Position numbers and translations under genes: made by a program. The notes under the pieces were generated by a model. That model was not told the DNA's origin. It worked only from the letters and a program-made list of their open reading frames with translations, and searched no databases. This document shows positions 9,171-14,882 of a stretch of DNA of 22,202 nucleotides, in pieces. The first letter of the stretch is position 1. Every line of letters starts with the position of its first letter. The DNA is from a virus. The stretch is from positions 1 to 22,202 of IMG/VR virus record IMGVR_UViG_3300021605_000014; one strand, given 5' to 3'.

Positions 9171-9442
9171 AAATTTACTTCGATGAACGCCTCCACCAAG
9201 TCCTCGAGTTCCGAGGGGTAAGCGTCTTCCATGTCTTTTTTGGTCAATCCGAAAAACTTCGGCACGCACTTGTAAAGCAAATCAAACGCTTTATCCTTGA
9301 TCGTTCCATCGAGCGCTGTATTCGCCGACAGACCGTCCGCCGAGGCAATTATCTCGTTGACCAGTTGCTCTAGTTCCTTTACTTTGCGTTCGGCTACGAT
9401 AACTTCTTTGCCTGCCACTGTGATTTTTTGTTGTCTTGGCAT
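9092..9442 (-). CDS. Tail assembly chaperone G-like
   Basis: This 116-aa protein lies in the G position upstream of the tape measure gene. The ATG at 9442 has AAGGAGGG about 10 nt upstream. The N-terminal KITVAGKEVIVAERKVKELEQLVNEI region is a short strand pair followed by helix, as in tail chaperones of Firmicute siphophages. The last 25 codons, downstream of the slippery site, are probably not under strong protein selection since GT uses the other frame there. It probably coats the tape measure protein before tube polymerisation. The unshifted product ends at 9092 (AAA TAG). Confidence 0.88.
   Translation of the reverse strand: MPRQQKITVAGKEVIVAERKVKELEQLVNEIIASADGLSANTALDGTIKDKAFDLLYKCVPKFFGLTKKDMEDAYPSELEDLVEAFIEVNFQGVRKLGARLLSSTSLTRFAASNTK
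9145..9176 (-). promoter_or_regulatory. Programmed -1 ribosomal frameshift signal
   Basis: The slippery heptamer A AAT TTT sits at 9176-9170 in the G reading frame (GTA AAT TTT CAA), a canonical X XXY YYZ. Six nucleotides later (CAAGGA) a perfect 6-bp GC-rich hairpin begins: GTGCGC (9163-9158), a 7-nt loop, then GCGCAC (9150-9145). The downstream frame is -1 relative to G. Spacing and stem strength are those of stimulated frameshift sites in lambda-type G/GT pairs. The frameshift efficiency cannot be read from sequence. Confidence 0.9.
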
Positions 9443-9562
9443 TGATGATTCCCTCCTTTTTTTATCTGGTGCTTTTCCATTGGTTTGTTTTGGAGTGCTC
9501 GTTCAACGGGCACGCCTTTGTTTAGCCGCTTTGAAATCGTTTCTCGGCGTATTTTTGTTTCG

Positions 9563-10066
9563 TCAGCGCGTCAAGCCAACACCACCCATAGAAACTCCGC
9601 TGAACGTTCCGTCCTTGACACACTGCCAAACCCTGTCGCTGGCGATAATGCCGATAAGCCATGTGCCTTTTCTGATGATCTGTTCATTGACAATCACATC
9701 AACCGGCATAATGTAGTTCTCCACAATATCGCCGAGTGTTTTGTCCCAGACGGCGTGCTGTATGCCCAAACCGATAGCGTTACCGGCTTCTAATTGCCGC
9801 TTGTATTCAGAGACATCCACAGCCGACAGCAAATCGGTAACGTCAACCTCGACATCGCCGCCAGTCTGAATGGTTTTGTACAGTTTGGCAATTATTCTCA
9901 GCGCCATGTCGCCGACGACAACCTGTTTTTGCAAACTCCTGGTGAACTCATGGCAGGATTTTTCAATTTCCTCGGCAGTCATCCAGTCATCATGCGCATC
10001 CCTGACGTTCGGCTCGTAGACGACGCACAGCACATATTGCTTATCGGCGTTTTTTTGAATAATCAT
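9563..10066 (-). CDS. XkdF-type phage serine protease, displaced from the head genes
   Basis: This 167-aa protein matches the XkdF family (putative head maturation serine protease, Peptidase_S78_2 type). The start ATG at 10066 has AGGAG about 9 nt upstream. The family signature opens with VVYEPNVRDAHDDWMTAEEI (residues 15-34) and closes with KGTWLIGI then FSGVSMGG (133-162). H104 in IQHAVWD and S159 are the likely catalytic pair. About 40 extra residues (near 50-95) separate the two halves compared with the short linker I expect in the family. XkdF normally lies between portal and major capsid; here it lies between tail tube and chaperone genes, more than 6 kb from the capsid gene. It would cleave scaffold and head proteins during maturation. 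Alternatively it has been reused as a tail component. Confidence 0.8.
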   Translation of the reverse strand: MIIQKNADKQYVLCVVYEPNVRDAHDDWMTAEEIEKSCHEFTRSLQKQVVVGDMALRIIAKLYKTIQTGGDVEVDVTDLLSAVDVSEYKRQLEAGNAIGLGIQHAVWDKTLGDIVENYIMPVDVIVNEQIIRKGTWLIGIIASDRVWQCVKDGTFSGVSMGGVGLTR

Positions 10067-10134
10067 TTGTTGATGCTCCTAATTCTTCATTCGGGCAACA
10101 AAAAAAGCAGCAGGATTGCTCCGGCTACTCAATA

Positions 10135-10152
10135 GTTGCTACGTGGTATACT
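10135..10152 (+). promoter_or_regulatory. Extended -10 promoter, copy 1
   Basis: The 18-bp segment GTTGCTACGTGGTATACT is identical to the one at 10678-10695. It contains TGGTATACT, an extended -10 element (TGn followed by TATACT at 10147-10152); no good -35 is seen at 17 bp. A plus-strand gene starts 22 bp downstream with an AGGTGG ribosome site. The exact repeat in front of two unrelated plus-strand genes suggests a shared promoter or operator. Confidence 0.6.
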
Positions 10153-10173
10153 GTTCTAAAAGGTGGTGAAGTC

Positions 10174-10518
10174 ATGACTAATTCTGAAAAGATATTGCGT
10201 TTTCTAAACAGCGACCCCGATAAATACTGGTCAAACGACGAACTTAACACAAAATTCCCAAAATTATCTCCGGAAGAAATAGAAGTGTGTGTCAAGCGGC
10301 TCCAGCACAAAGAACTGATAGCCTTTCACGCCTTCTTTGGTGGATTTACTGTAAGAACGAACAATAGCGGGCTGTTCTATTTCGAGGATGATGCCTCTGA
10401 AAAATCCAAAAAGTGGGCGGAACGTCGTTGGGGATTAACACAACTGCTACTTTCAAATTTTGCTTCCGGCTTAATCGGTTTAGGCGCAGGATACTTGTTG
10501 TTTTACCTTACTCATTGA
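10174..10518 (+). CDS. Winged-helix-like protein with C-terminal membrane anchor (moron candidate)
   Basis: This 114-aa protein is on the strand opposite to the late genes. The ATG at 10174 follows AGGTGG. Residues 1-60 (SEKILRFLNSDPDKYWSNDE, then LSPEEIEVCVKRLQHKELI) read as a small winged-helix domain with a recognition-type helix and wing. A charged linker follows, and residues about 90-112 form one transmembrane helix ending at the C-terminus. It has its own extended -10 promoter. Proteins of this architecture occur in prophages, but I do not recognise a named family. It could be a lysogenically expressed moron, for example a membrane-tethered exclusion or regulatory factor; that role is inference. 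It converges with a 34-codon minus-strand gene, overlapping it by 7 nt. Confidence 0.75.
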   Translation: MTNSEKILRFLNSDPDKYWSNDELNTKFPKLSPEEIEVCVKRLQHKELIAFHAFFGGFTVRTNNSGLFYFEDDASEKSKKWAERRWGLTQLLLSNFASGLIGLGAGYLLFYLTH

Positions 10519-10616
10519 GCTGCGCAACAAAAACCGAGGTATATCCCTCCAAATAACGTCATCAAAGAACTGTAAGTGATCGCTAAATCCCATACCTTGC
10601 GTTCATACAAACTCAT
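10512..10616 (-). CDS. 34-aa putative membrane peptide
   Basis: A short minus-strand reading frame starts with ATG at 10616, preceded by GAGGTAG at a good distance. The product begins MSLYERKVWDL and continues as a single hydrophobic helix with glycine, ending FCCAAQ. Size and composition fit a small phage membrane peptide, and no family is recognised. It lies between two plus-strand genes, converging with the gene at 10174-10518. Support is the ribosome site and hydrophobic character only. Confidence 0.45.
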   Translation of the reverse strand: MSLYERKVWDLAITYSSLMTLFGGIYLGFCCAAQ

Positions 10617-10647
10617 TTTGCTACCTCTTTCGTCGTTTTCTCATTGA

Positions 10648-10680
10648 ACACACCGCCTATCTTTCGATAAGCGGTGTGTT
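10648..10680. repeat. Perfect 10-bp inverted repeat (hairpin)
   Basis: AACACACCGC and GCGGTGTGTT form a perfect 10-bp stem whose inner part can extend by TATC/GATA around one mismatch. Read on the minus strand the loop is GAAA, a stable tetraloop. Neither side has a proper T-run, so it is not a standard terminator. It abuts the 18-bp promoter copy at 10678, so it may be an operator or an RNA stability element. Confidence 0.6.
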
Positions 10681-10695
10681 GCTACGTGGTATACT
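10678..10695 (+). promoter_or_regulatory. Extended -10 promoter, copy 2
   Basis: This second exact copy of GTTGCTACGTGGTATACT carries TATACT at 10690-10695 with a TG one base upstream. It directly follows the 10-bp inverted repeat and lies 34 bp before the ATG of a 51-aa plus-strand gene. The downstream bases differ from copy 1, so the identity is confined to the promoter-like core. Confidence 0.6.
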
Positions 10696-10728
10696 TTACT
10701 TGACGCTCAAGCCCGAAAGGATAAATTG

Positions 10729-10884
10729 ATGGAAGATAAACATCTAGAAATCAAAGCCGCAGAACTCTCAACCGCTCTGCTCTTAGCTTTGATGGCTAAA
10801 AAAAGTCAAGACTTCGAAATGACACATCTAAACAACTGTTTCAATGCAATATTTGACACGGTAATCGCTAAGATAAAAGGCTAA
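10729..10884 (+). CDS. 51-aa hypothetical protein (moron candidate)
   Basis: This small plus-strand gene starts with ATG at 10729, with AAAGGA about 9 nt upstream, and ends TAA at 10882-10884. The product begins MEDKHLEIKAAELSTALLLA and is predicted mostly helical and amphipathic, ending with a basic KIKG; there is no clear membrane segment. It is served by promoter copy 2 and converges head-on with a 36-aa minus-strand gene whose stop begins at the next base. No family is recognised. The good ribosome site, dedicated promoter and clean convergent boundary support it as real. Confidence 0.62.
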   Translation: MEDKHLEIKAAELSTALLLALMAKKSQDFEMTHLNNCFNAIFDTVIAKIKG

Positions 10885-10995
10885 TCAACCAAACAGGCTC
10901 GAGCGTCCACCCATTTCGTCAAGTTCATGGCGCATATTGAAATATATCGCCGCCAATATGCCGACAGCTATTCCTACTATCCAACTTCGTTTCAT
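10885..10995 (-). CDS. 36-aa putative membrane peptide
   Basis: This short minus-strand gene has its ATG at 10995 preceded by GGAAAGGAT. The product starts MKRSWIVGIAVGILAAIYF, a basic N-terminus plus one transmembrane helix, followed by a charged tail. It looks like a single-pass small membrane protein of phage operons. It lies just downstream of the intrinsic terminator at 11017-11047, with no room for a promoter in between, so it would need read-through or antitermination. No family is recognised. Confidence 0.5.
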   Translation of the reverse strand: MKRSWIVGIAVGILAAIYFNMRHELDEMGGRSSLFG

Positions 10996-11016
10996 TATTT
11001 TCACATCCTTTCCCCA

Positions 11017-11047
11017 CGAAAAAACCGCCGGTCTTTCGACGGCGGTT
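11017..11047 (-). terminator. Intrinsic terminator inside the late operon
   Basis: Read on the minus strand, an 8-bp GC-rich stem AACCGCCG/CGGCGGTT (11047-11040 with 11030-11023) is capped by a GAAA-type loop and followed by six T (11024-11019). It begins 7 nt after the stop of the 69-aa gene. It should stop most unmodified transcripts before the small-gene patch. Confidence 0.85.
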
Positions 11048-11054
11048 AGTGTTG

Positions 11055-11264
11055 TTACGCGGCGTGTTTTGGATTTATTTCGTCGACATCACCGACAGGG
11101 ATAACCAAAGTGTTCCCTTCTGGCAGAATAAACGACGCGCAAATTGGGTCATCGTCCAAAATACCGTCGGACACAAACTCTTCCGTTGTGCCGTCCTTTA
11201 GCTTAACTATTACCTTCTCGCCGTAATACTGATCTAATGCCTTTAATTTTTCTCTTGTTGTCAT
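11055..11264 (-). CDS. 69-aa acidic protein, possible immunity partner
   Basis: This gene follows the minor head/nuclease-like gene with a 4-nt gap. The ATG at 11264 has AAGGTGAT close upstream; longer starts run into the previous gene. The product has about 14 acidic and 7 basic residues. It begins MTTREKLKALDQYYGEKVIV, then alternates strands (VIVKLKDGTTEEF, ASFILPEGNTLVIPV) and ends in an acidic DVDEINPKHAA, suggesting a small beta-barrel. The family is not recognised. Immunity proteins for nucleases are often small, acidic and encoded directly downstream of the toxin, so an antitoxin/immunity role is plausible, but this is inferred from position and charge only. An intrinsic terminator follows immediately. 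Confidence 0.75.
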   Translation of the reverse strand: MTTREKLKALDQYYGEKVIVKLKDGTTEEFVSDGILDDDPICASFILPEGNTLVIPVGDVDEINPKHAA

Positions 11265-11268
11265 CGCA

Positions 11269-12708
11269 TCACCTTTTTTCACGTCTCGGGAATACATGCG
11301 TGCCGGTTTTCGAGTAAACAATTATGGCACATCTTGTATCTTCATATTCTTGAGTGTACTGATTCCAAAACTTCCCAACGATTGCGCCGGATTCGATCTT
11401 TTCTCTAATCCCGCCGTCTTTTGACATTGTTAAAACGCCTGTTCCGGATTTGGAGGTCACAAACGCTTGAATGTTATCGATAGTCATGTAACTCGGTTTG
11501 AATCCCGTATCATTAAGGCGTTCGTTGTTCAAGGCCAACTTGTATTTTTCAGTTCCTAATACATGTTTGTCCTGTTTTTGTTGGCGCAGTTTAAGTGGCA
11601 GTTCTCCGCTGTCTATTTTCCGCTTTATGTCATCTGTAGCAGCGGAAAATTGTTGTAAATTTATCTCGCTTACGATTATACCACTACCAACCGCGTCTGT
11701 CGAATTAGTTTCGCCGGTACTCTCTACCAACGAACAACAGCAGCGGCACCTTGGATGGAGCGGCGGGTATTCTATCTTGCCGCCTAGCGGGTCGTCGAAT
11801 TTTCCTTTAACATCCGCCAGCTTGCCGCTCATCGATGCGCATACCGGACATAACCGGTCATCAGGGGTTAGTATCCATTTTTTCCGGAAACTGTTATTTA
11901 TTAATCCTTTGTCGAACGCGGCGTTCCACGCGAACTGCTGTCCGGCATTTGCCGCCCGCATCGTTTCTGTCCGGGCAATGTTCTTGGCACGGTCGCGGAT
12001 TATGCCGTCAGAATATTTCGCTGTCAGCTTGTCGATTTTATCAGCCGTTAATTTTCCGGTCTTGACCAGCTCATCCCTGAACTTCTCCACCCGCTTGGCT
12101 TGAAGCTCAGTCAGCCCGACAACGTTCCGTATCATCCGCGCCTGTTCGTAGGGATGGCCGCCGTGTTTGAAAGCATCGTTCAAGGTGTTGCGGATGTTCT
12201 GGCGGGTCTGGTCAGATATTTGTTTGACCAAATCCGCCCCGAAATTACTGATTGCCTGATTGGCCAGCGGATTGCGCATGTTGAACCCCAAATCTATTCG
12301 GAATTCTTTACCGGCAAGCTTCCCGCTAACCAATCCGTTTTTATCCGCCGCAAGACGCATAGCGCTTCGACCACGCGCCGCTGCGGCATTAATAGTGGCA
12401 ACTACACCTGCGGCAGCGATAACAGCCGCCTGCGGCATAATCCCAGCAGCTGTATCCGTAAGTATACTGCCGATTTTTGCCGCAAGCTGTGCCGCGTCTT
12501 CTTGGATCAACGATTCTACGCTTTTGCCTTTTAGCAAGGCGGTAATCAGCTCCCGGGCGCGGGCGTTGTTCTGCGCCTGCTTAAATGCCTGATACAGCAA
12601 CGCGGATAATTTTATTTCACGCTTGTCCGCAAGTTGCAGGATCAGATTCCAGTCGGGCTGCATCTTCTCGATTTTCAGCTTGATCAGCTTCAATAAGTTC
12701 TTTTCCAC
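11269..12708 (-). CDS. Minor head protein (SPP1 gp7/Mu gpF type) with C-terminal BECR-like nuclease domain
   Basis: This protein is about 479 aa. The start is uncertain: GTG 12708 is chosen because of an upstream AGCAGGG; TTG 12738 and ATG 12663 are alternatives. The central region (about residues 150-340) is a head morphogenesis domain of the SPP1 gp7/Mu gpF type, shown by IARTETMRAANAGQQ, WILTPDDRLCPVC and the closing PPLHPRCRC with its cysteine/histidine cluster. After about residue 368 comes a separate C-terminal unit: KQDKHVLGTEKY, then PSYMTIDNI and finally KTGTHVFP, in the order typical of phage Barnase/EndoU/colicin E5/RelE (BECR) nuclease-like domains fused to head proteins. Such a protein could ride in the capsid and act in the infected cell. 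It lies after the tail tube genes, not after the portal. Nuclease activity is not demonstrated. Confidence 0.82.
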   Translation of the reverse strand: MEKNLLKLIKLKIEKMQPDWNLILQLADKREIKLSALLYQAFKQAQNNARARELITALLKGKSVESLIQEDAAQLAAKIGSILTDTAAGIMPQAAVIAAAGVVATINAAAARGRSAMRLAADKNGLVSGKLAGKEFRIDLGFNMRNPLANQAISNFGADLVKQISDQTRQNIRNTLNDAFKHGGHPYEQARMIRNVVGLTELQAKRVEKFRDELVKTGKLTADKIDKLTAKYSDGIIRDRAKNIARTETMRAANAGQQFAWNAAFDKGLINNSFRKKWILTPDDRLCPVCASMSGKLADVKGKFDDPLGGKIEYPPLHPRCRCCCSLVESTGETNSTDAVGSGIIVSEINLQQFSAATDDIKRKIDSGELPLKLRQQKQDKHVLGTEKYKLALNNERLNDTGFKPSYMTIDNIQAFVTSKSGTGVLTMSKDGGIREKIESGAIVGKFWNQYTQEYEDTRCAIIVYSKTGTHVFPRREKR

Positions 12709-13387
12709 AGTCACCCTGCTCTTTTTTCGTTTCGTCAACCGGCTCTATTTCTACTTTGTCGACCCGTAAATAGATCCCGCCGCTACCCTGTATTTCCAGC
12801 GGAGCTTCAATCAATCCGTCTACCGGCGACGATATTGTTTGACTGCTGCATAAGCCATAGCCTTCGAGACTTACCTGATTAGCAACGTCCATATACAACA
12901 CGCACAGCACCGATTTATCAAACCAGTTCGCGCGGTATGTTTTGCCGCCGTCGTCAGTAACCAAATCTTCAAGCGTCCAGAACTTGTCCGCAGATGCTGT
13001 CCAGCCTTTTAGCGTGTACTGGAACTCGCGCCAGCCTGCACTTTCAAAAGTGGTGCAGTCGGCTGTTTCGCCGTCAAGGCTCGCTTCCCAGTTCGAACAA
13101 CCGCCAACTTGTTTTAGCGTCCAGTAGTTGCCGGCAACGGTTATCGCTCCGACTACATCAGCGTCAAACACTACATAGCCTCGGGCATGCTGCACGACGT
13201 AATTTATCACCGGCTTTACTCCGGCAACCAGCACAACCACCGGTACACTGTCATCAAAATGCCGGTACAGCTCGTTATTCACCCTGAACATTCTTTTGCT
13301 TCCAGCAACAGCGACCATCGGTGTCGCCGGAAATACTACTGTTTTATCCTGCGCGTAAAATGCGCCAACTTTTCCTGCAAGTGCCAT
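12617..13387 (-). CDS. Large tail tube-like protein
   Basis: This 256-aa protein starts with ATG at 13387 after AGGAGGAAAAC. The first seven residues (MALAGKV) repeat the start of the preceding 129-aa tube protein (MALAGKT). Around residues 97-136 it matches that protein again: SNWEASLDGETADCTTFESAGWREF against SWELPMDADMIDITSFDSNGWREF, both followed by LKxWT. It therefore looks like a second tail tube-type fold with an insertion of about 80 residues after the N-terminus. The last about 40 codons form an acidic, low-complexity tail that overlaps the next gene in another frame. It may be a decorated tube subunit or a tube initiator/terminator. Its role relative to the smaller protein is unknown. 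Confidence 0.78.
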   Translation of the reverse strand: MALAGKVGAFYAQDKTVVFPATPMVAVAGSKRMFRVNNELYRHFDDSVPVVVLVAGVKPVINYVVQHARGYVVFDADVVGAITVAGNYWTLKQVGGCSNWEASLDGETADCTTFESAGWREFQYTLKGWTASADKFWTLEDLVTDDGGKTYRANWFDKSVLCVLYMDVANQVSLEGYGLCSSQTISSPVDGLIEAPLEIQGSGGIYLRVDKVEIEPVDETKKEQGDCGKELIEADQAENREDAARLESDPATCGQA

Positions 13388-13396
13388 GTTTTCCTC

Positions 13397-13786
13397 CTAG
13401 GTTATCGTCGGAGTAAGAGCGCCGGTGCCTTGGAATTCGATAGACAAACCAACTTTGTCGTCAACCGGAGCAGTCGGTGAAATACTGGTAATCAATAAAT
13501 TGCCGGAAAACTTAACTGTTGCTGATACGACGAAATTCCCGACAATTACAGTTCCGGCTGTCCAGGCATCAAACAATGCTTTTTGCTGATTTCCGGCAGC
13601 GGCGGCAAAATTGCCCTCAACGCTTCCTGTCCAGCTTTTCAAACCCTGTAAAAATTCCCGCCAGCCGTTGCTGTCGAAACTCGTTATGTCGATCATGTCG
13701 GCATCCATTGGCAATTCCCAGCTTGATAATTCATTAACCTTTGTCTCGCCTATGTCAAAATGCGCTGTTTTTCCTGCTAAAGCCAT
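13397..13786 (-). CDS. Major tail tube protein
   Basis: This 129-aa protein has the size and pattern of a siphophage tail tube subunit. The ATG at 13786 is preceded by AGGAG. It is beta-rich, with DMIDITSFDSNGWREF and LKSWTGSVEGNF near residues 30-60, the tube-family signature, followed by alternating strands up to the C-terminal GLSIEFQGTG. It would polymerise into the tail tube around the tape measure protein. The next gene is a longer relative starting 9 nt after its stop. The gene before it is a tail-completion protein whose end overlaps the ribosome site region, so one transcript is likely. Confidence 0.85.
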   Translation of the reverse strand: MALAGKTAHFDIGETKVNELSSWELPMDADMIDITSFDSNGWREFLQGLKSWTGSVEGNFAAAAGNQQKALFDAWTAGTVIVGNFVVSATVKFSGNLLITSISPTAPVDDKVGLSIEFQGTGALTPTIT

Positions 13787-13799
13787 GTTTTCACACTCC

Positions 13800-14180
13800 T
13801 TATATTGTTTCGCGAATAATTCGCAGATTAAAGATGAAATGGTTGATGTTTCGCTCGTCACGGCGCAGGAAGAAAGGTGTTTGCAATGCCTGCAATAACA
13901 AATACCGGTTTGCGCCGATGAAGAACTCCGCCTTGCCGTGCAGCAGTCTGTATATTTTCTGGATGTTTTCCTGTGCAGTAACGTACTTTCCCGACCGAGT
14001 CATTATCTGCACGCGCGGATATTCGCCGTTCCAGTACAAATCCGAAGCCTCGCCGCCGTATCCGGATACGACAACGTCATTGCATTGCATCGCAGTTACT
14101 TCTGGCTCAAAATCCGTGTAGACTTCGAGCCAGCCGTTTTCTTTGAGGTATTGGGTTAAGTCCATTGCGGCATTCGTCAT
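13800..14180 (-). CDS. Tail completion/terminator-like protein
   Basis: This 126-aa protein starts with ATG at 14180, overlapping the stop of the gp10-like gene by 4 nt (ATGA). It is predicted alpha/beta, with LYWNGEYPRVQIMTR and TAQENIQKIYRLL near the middle and NINHFIFNLRIIRET at the end. This is the pattern of the 'minor capsid protein 3'/DUF3168-type tail terminators that cap the tube before joining the head. Position between gp10-like protein and tail tube fits that role. The family assignment is by general pattern and synteny. Confidence 0.72.
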   Translation of the reverse strand: MTNAAMDLTQYLKENGWLEVYTDFEPEVTAMQCNDVVVSGYGGEASDLYWNGEYPRVQIMTRSGKYVTAQENIQKIYRLLHGKAEFFIGANRYLLLQALQTPFFLRRDERNINHFIFNLRIIRETI

Positions 14181-14581
14181 GGTTTTTTCAATTCCTTCTC
14201 TATTCTGGCAGCCACTCGTGACCCCATACCCTTCGCGCTGTCAATAGCTGCCTGCTCTAGAAACTTCGCCTGACCGACCGGATGATGCGAGTGCAGGTTC
14301 TCGTGAACAGCAATCGCATACGACGAGGTTAGCACGCCGGTTTTCGGGTTCGTCTTGGTTGCCGTGCCGCCGAATCCCAGCTCGACGTACACACCAGCCG
14401 AATCGCTTTTCGGCTCATCGACAAACGCGCTACTACGCAACGCGCCAGTATCAACCGGGGTTAAGTCTTGCGCTTTTGTTTTGACCAGTTGCGCTTCCTG
14501 GTACAACGCGGCGGCAACGGCTTTTTGAATACCGCTTACCTTTCCCCAGTCAATCTTGCAGGTGACTTTTCCTTTTCCCAT
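14177..14581 (-). CDS. HK97 gp10-like head-tail joining protein
   Basis: This 134-aa protein has its ATG at 14581, one base after the upstream stop at 14583. A TTG at 14635 would add 18 residues inside the previous gene and is not favoured. The hallmark is VKTKAQDLTPVDTGALRSSA in the first half, followed by YVELGFGG and a YAIAVHENLHSHHPVGQAKF segment: the TPVDTGxLR motif and the histidine-containing edge are characteristic of the HK97 gp10 family. It works at the neck or tail completion. The C-terminal helix is basic (RIEKELKKP). Confidence 0.88.
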   Translation of the reverse strand: MGKGKVTCKIDWGKVSGIQKAVAAALYQEAQLVKTKAQDLTPVDTGALRSSAFVDEPKSDSAGVYVELGFGGTATKTNPKTGVLTSSYAIAVHENLHSHHPVGQAKFLEQAAIDSAKGMGSRVAARIEKELKKP

Positions 14582-14582
14582 A

Positions 14583-14882
14583 CTACATGTACACGGTTGT
14601 ATGAAACTTTTTGCCAGTGTCGTCATAATGTTCAATGATGGTTATAACGTCGTAGCCGTCAATCTGGTCTTGTACGCCAATTTCACAAATACCGTCCACT
14701 ATAACCTGCATTTTCGAAACTACGATCGCGCCTTTGTCGTTCGTGATGTTCTGCGTCTTGTTGGTCTTGTAACAGTCAAGCAAGACAACCGGAAAATACT
14801 GATGTTCGCCATAGACGTTAACCATTTCGAACTTTGACCAGGCACACCGGCAGTTAAGCAGCTTCAAAAAGTCTTTATCCAT
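14583..14882 (-). CDS. Head closure/stopper-like protein
   Basis: This 99-aa beta-rich protein lies between the adaptor and the gp10-like gene. Its ATG shares bases with the previous stop (14882). WSKFEMVNVYGEHQYFP, then a long strand region, and VITIIEHYDDTGKKFHTTVYM at the end fit the small beta-barrel stoppers that close the head after packaging. The family is not recognised from motif, only from size, strand pattern and position. Its only distinctive feature is the two cysteines near the N-terminus (LLNCRCAW). Confidence 0.65.
   Translation of the reverse strand: MDKDFLKLLNCRCAWSKFEMVNVYGEHQYFPVVLLDCYKTNKTQNITNDKGAIVVSKMQVIVDGICEIGVQDQIDGYDVITIIEHYDDTGKKFHTTVYM

Noticed and set aside
9235-9244. 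ACC AAA AAA G as an alternative frameshift site
   Set aside because: In the G frame it reads C AAA AAA, so the P-site codon cannot re-pair well; no good stem follows at the right distance, while A AAT TTT at 9170-9176 is canonical.
10135-10695. The two 18-bp repeats as phage attachment (att) sites
   Set aside because: Both precede genes on the same strand at promoter distance and no integrase or tRNA gene is nearby.
12663-12738. Frameshift fusion of large tail tube protein to the minor head protein
   Set aside because: The second frame is +1 (or -2) relative to the first and no slippery site of that kind is seen; internal initiation explains the overlap better.
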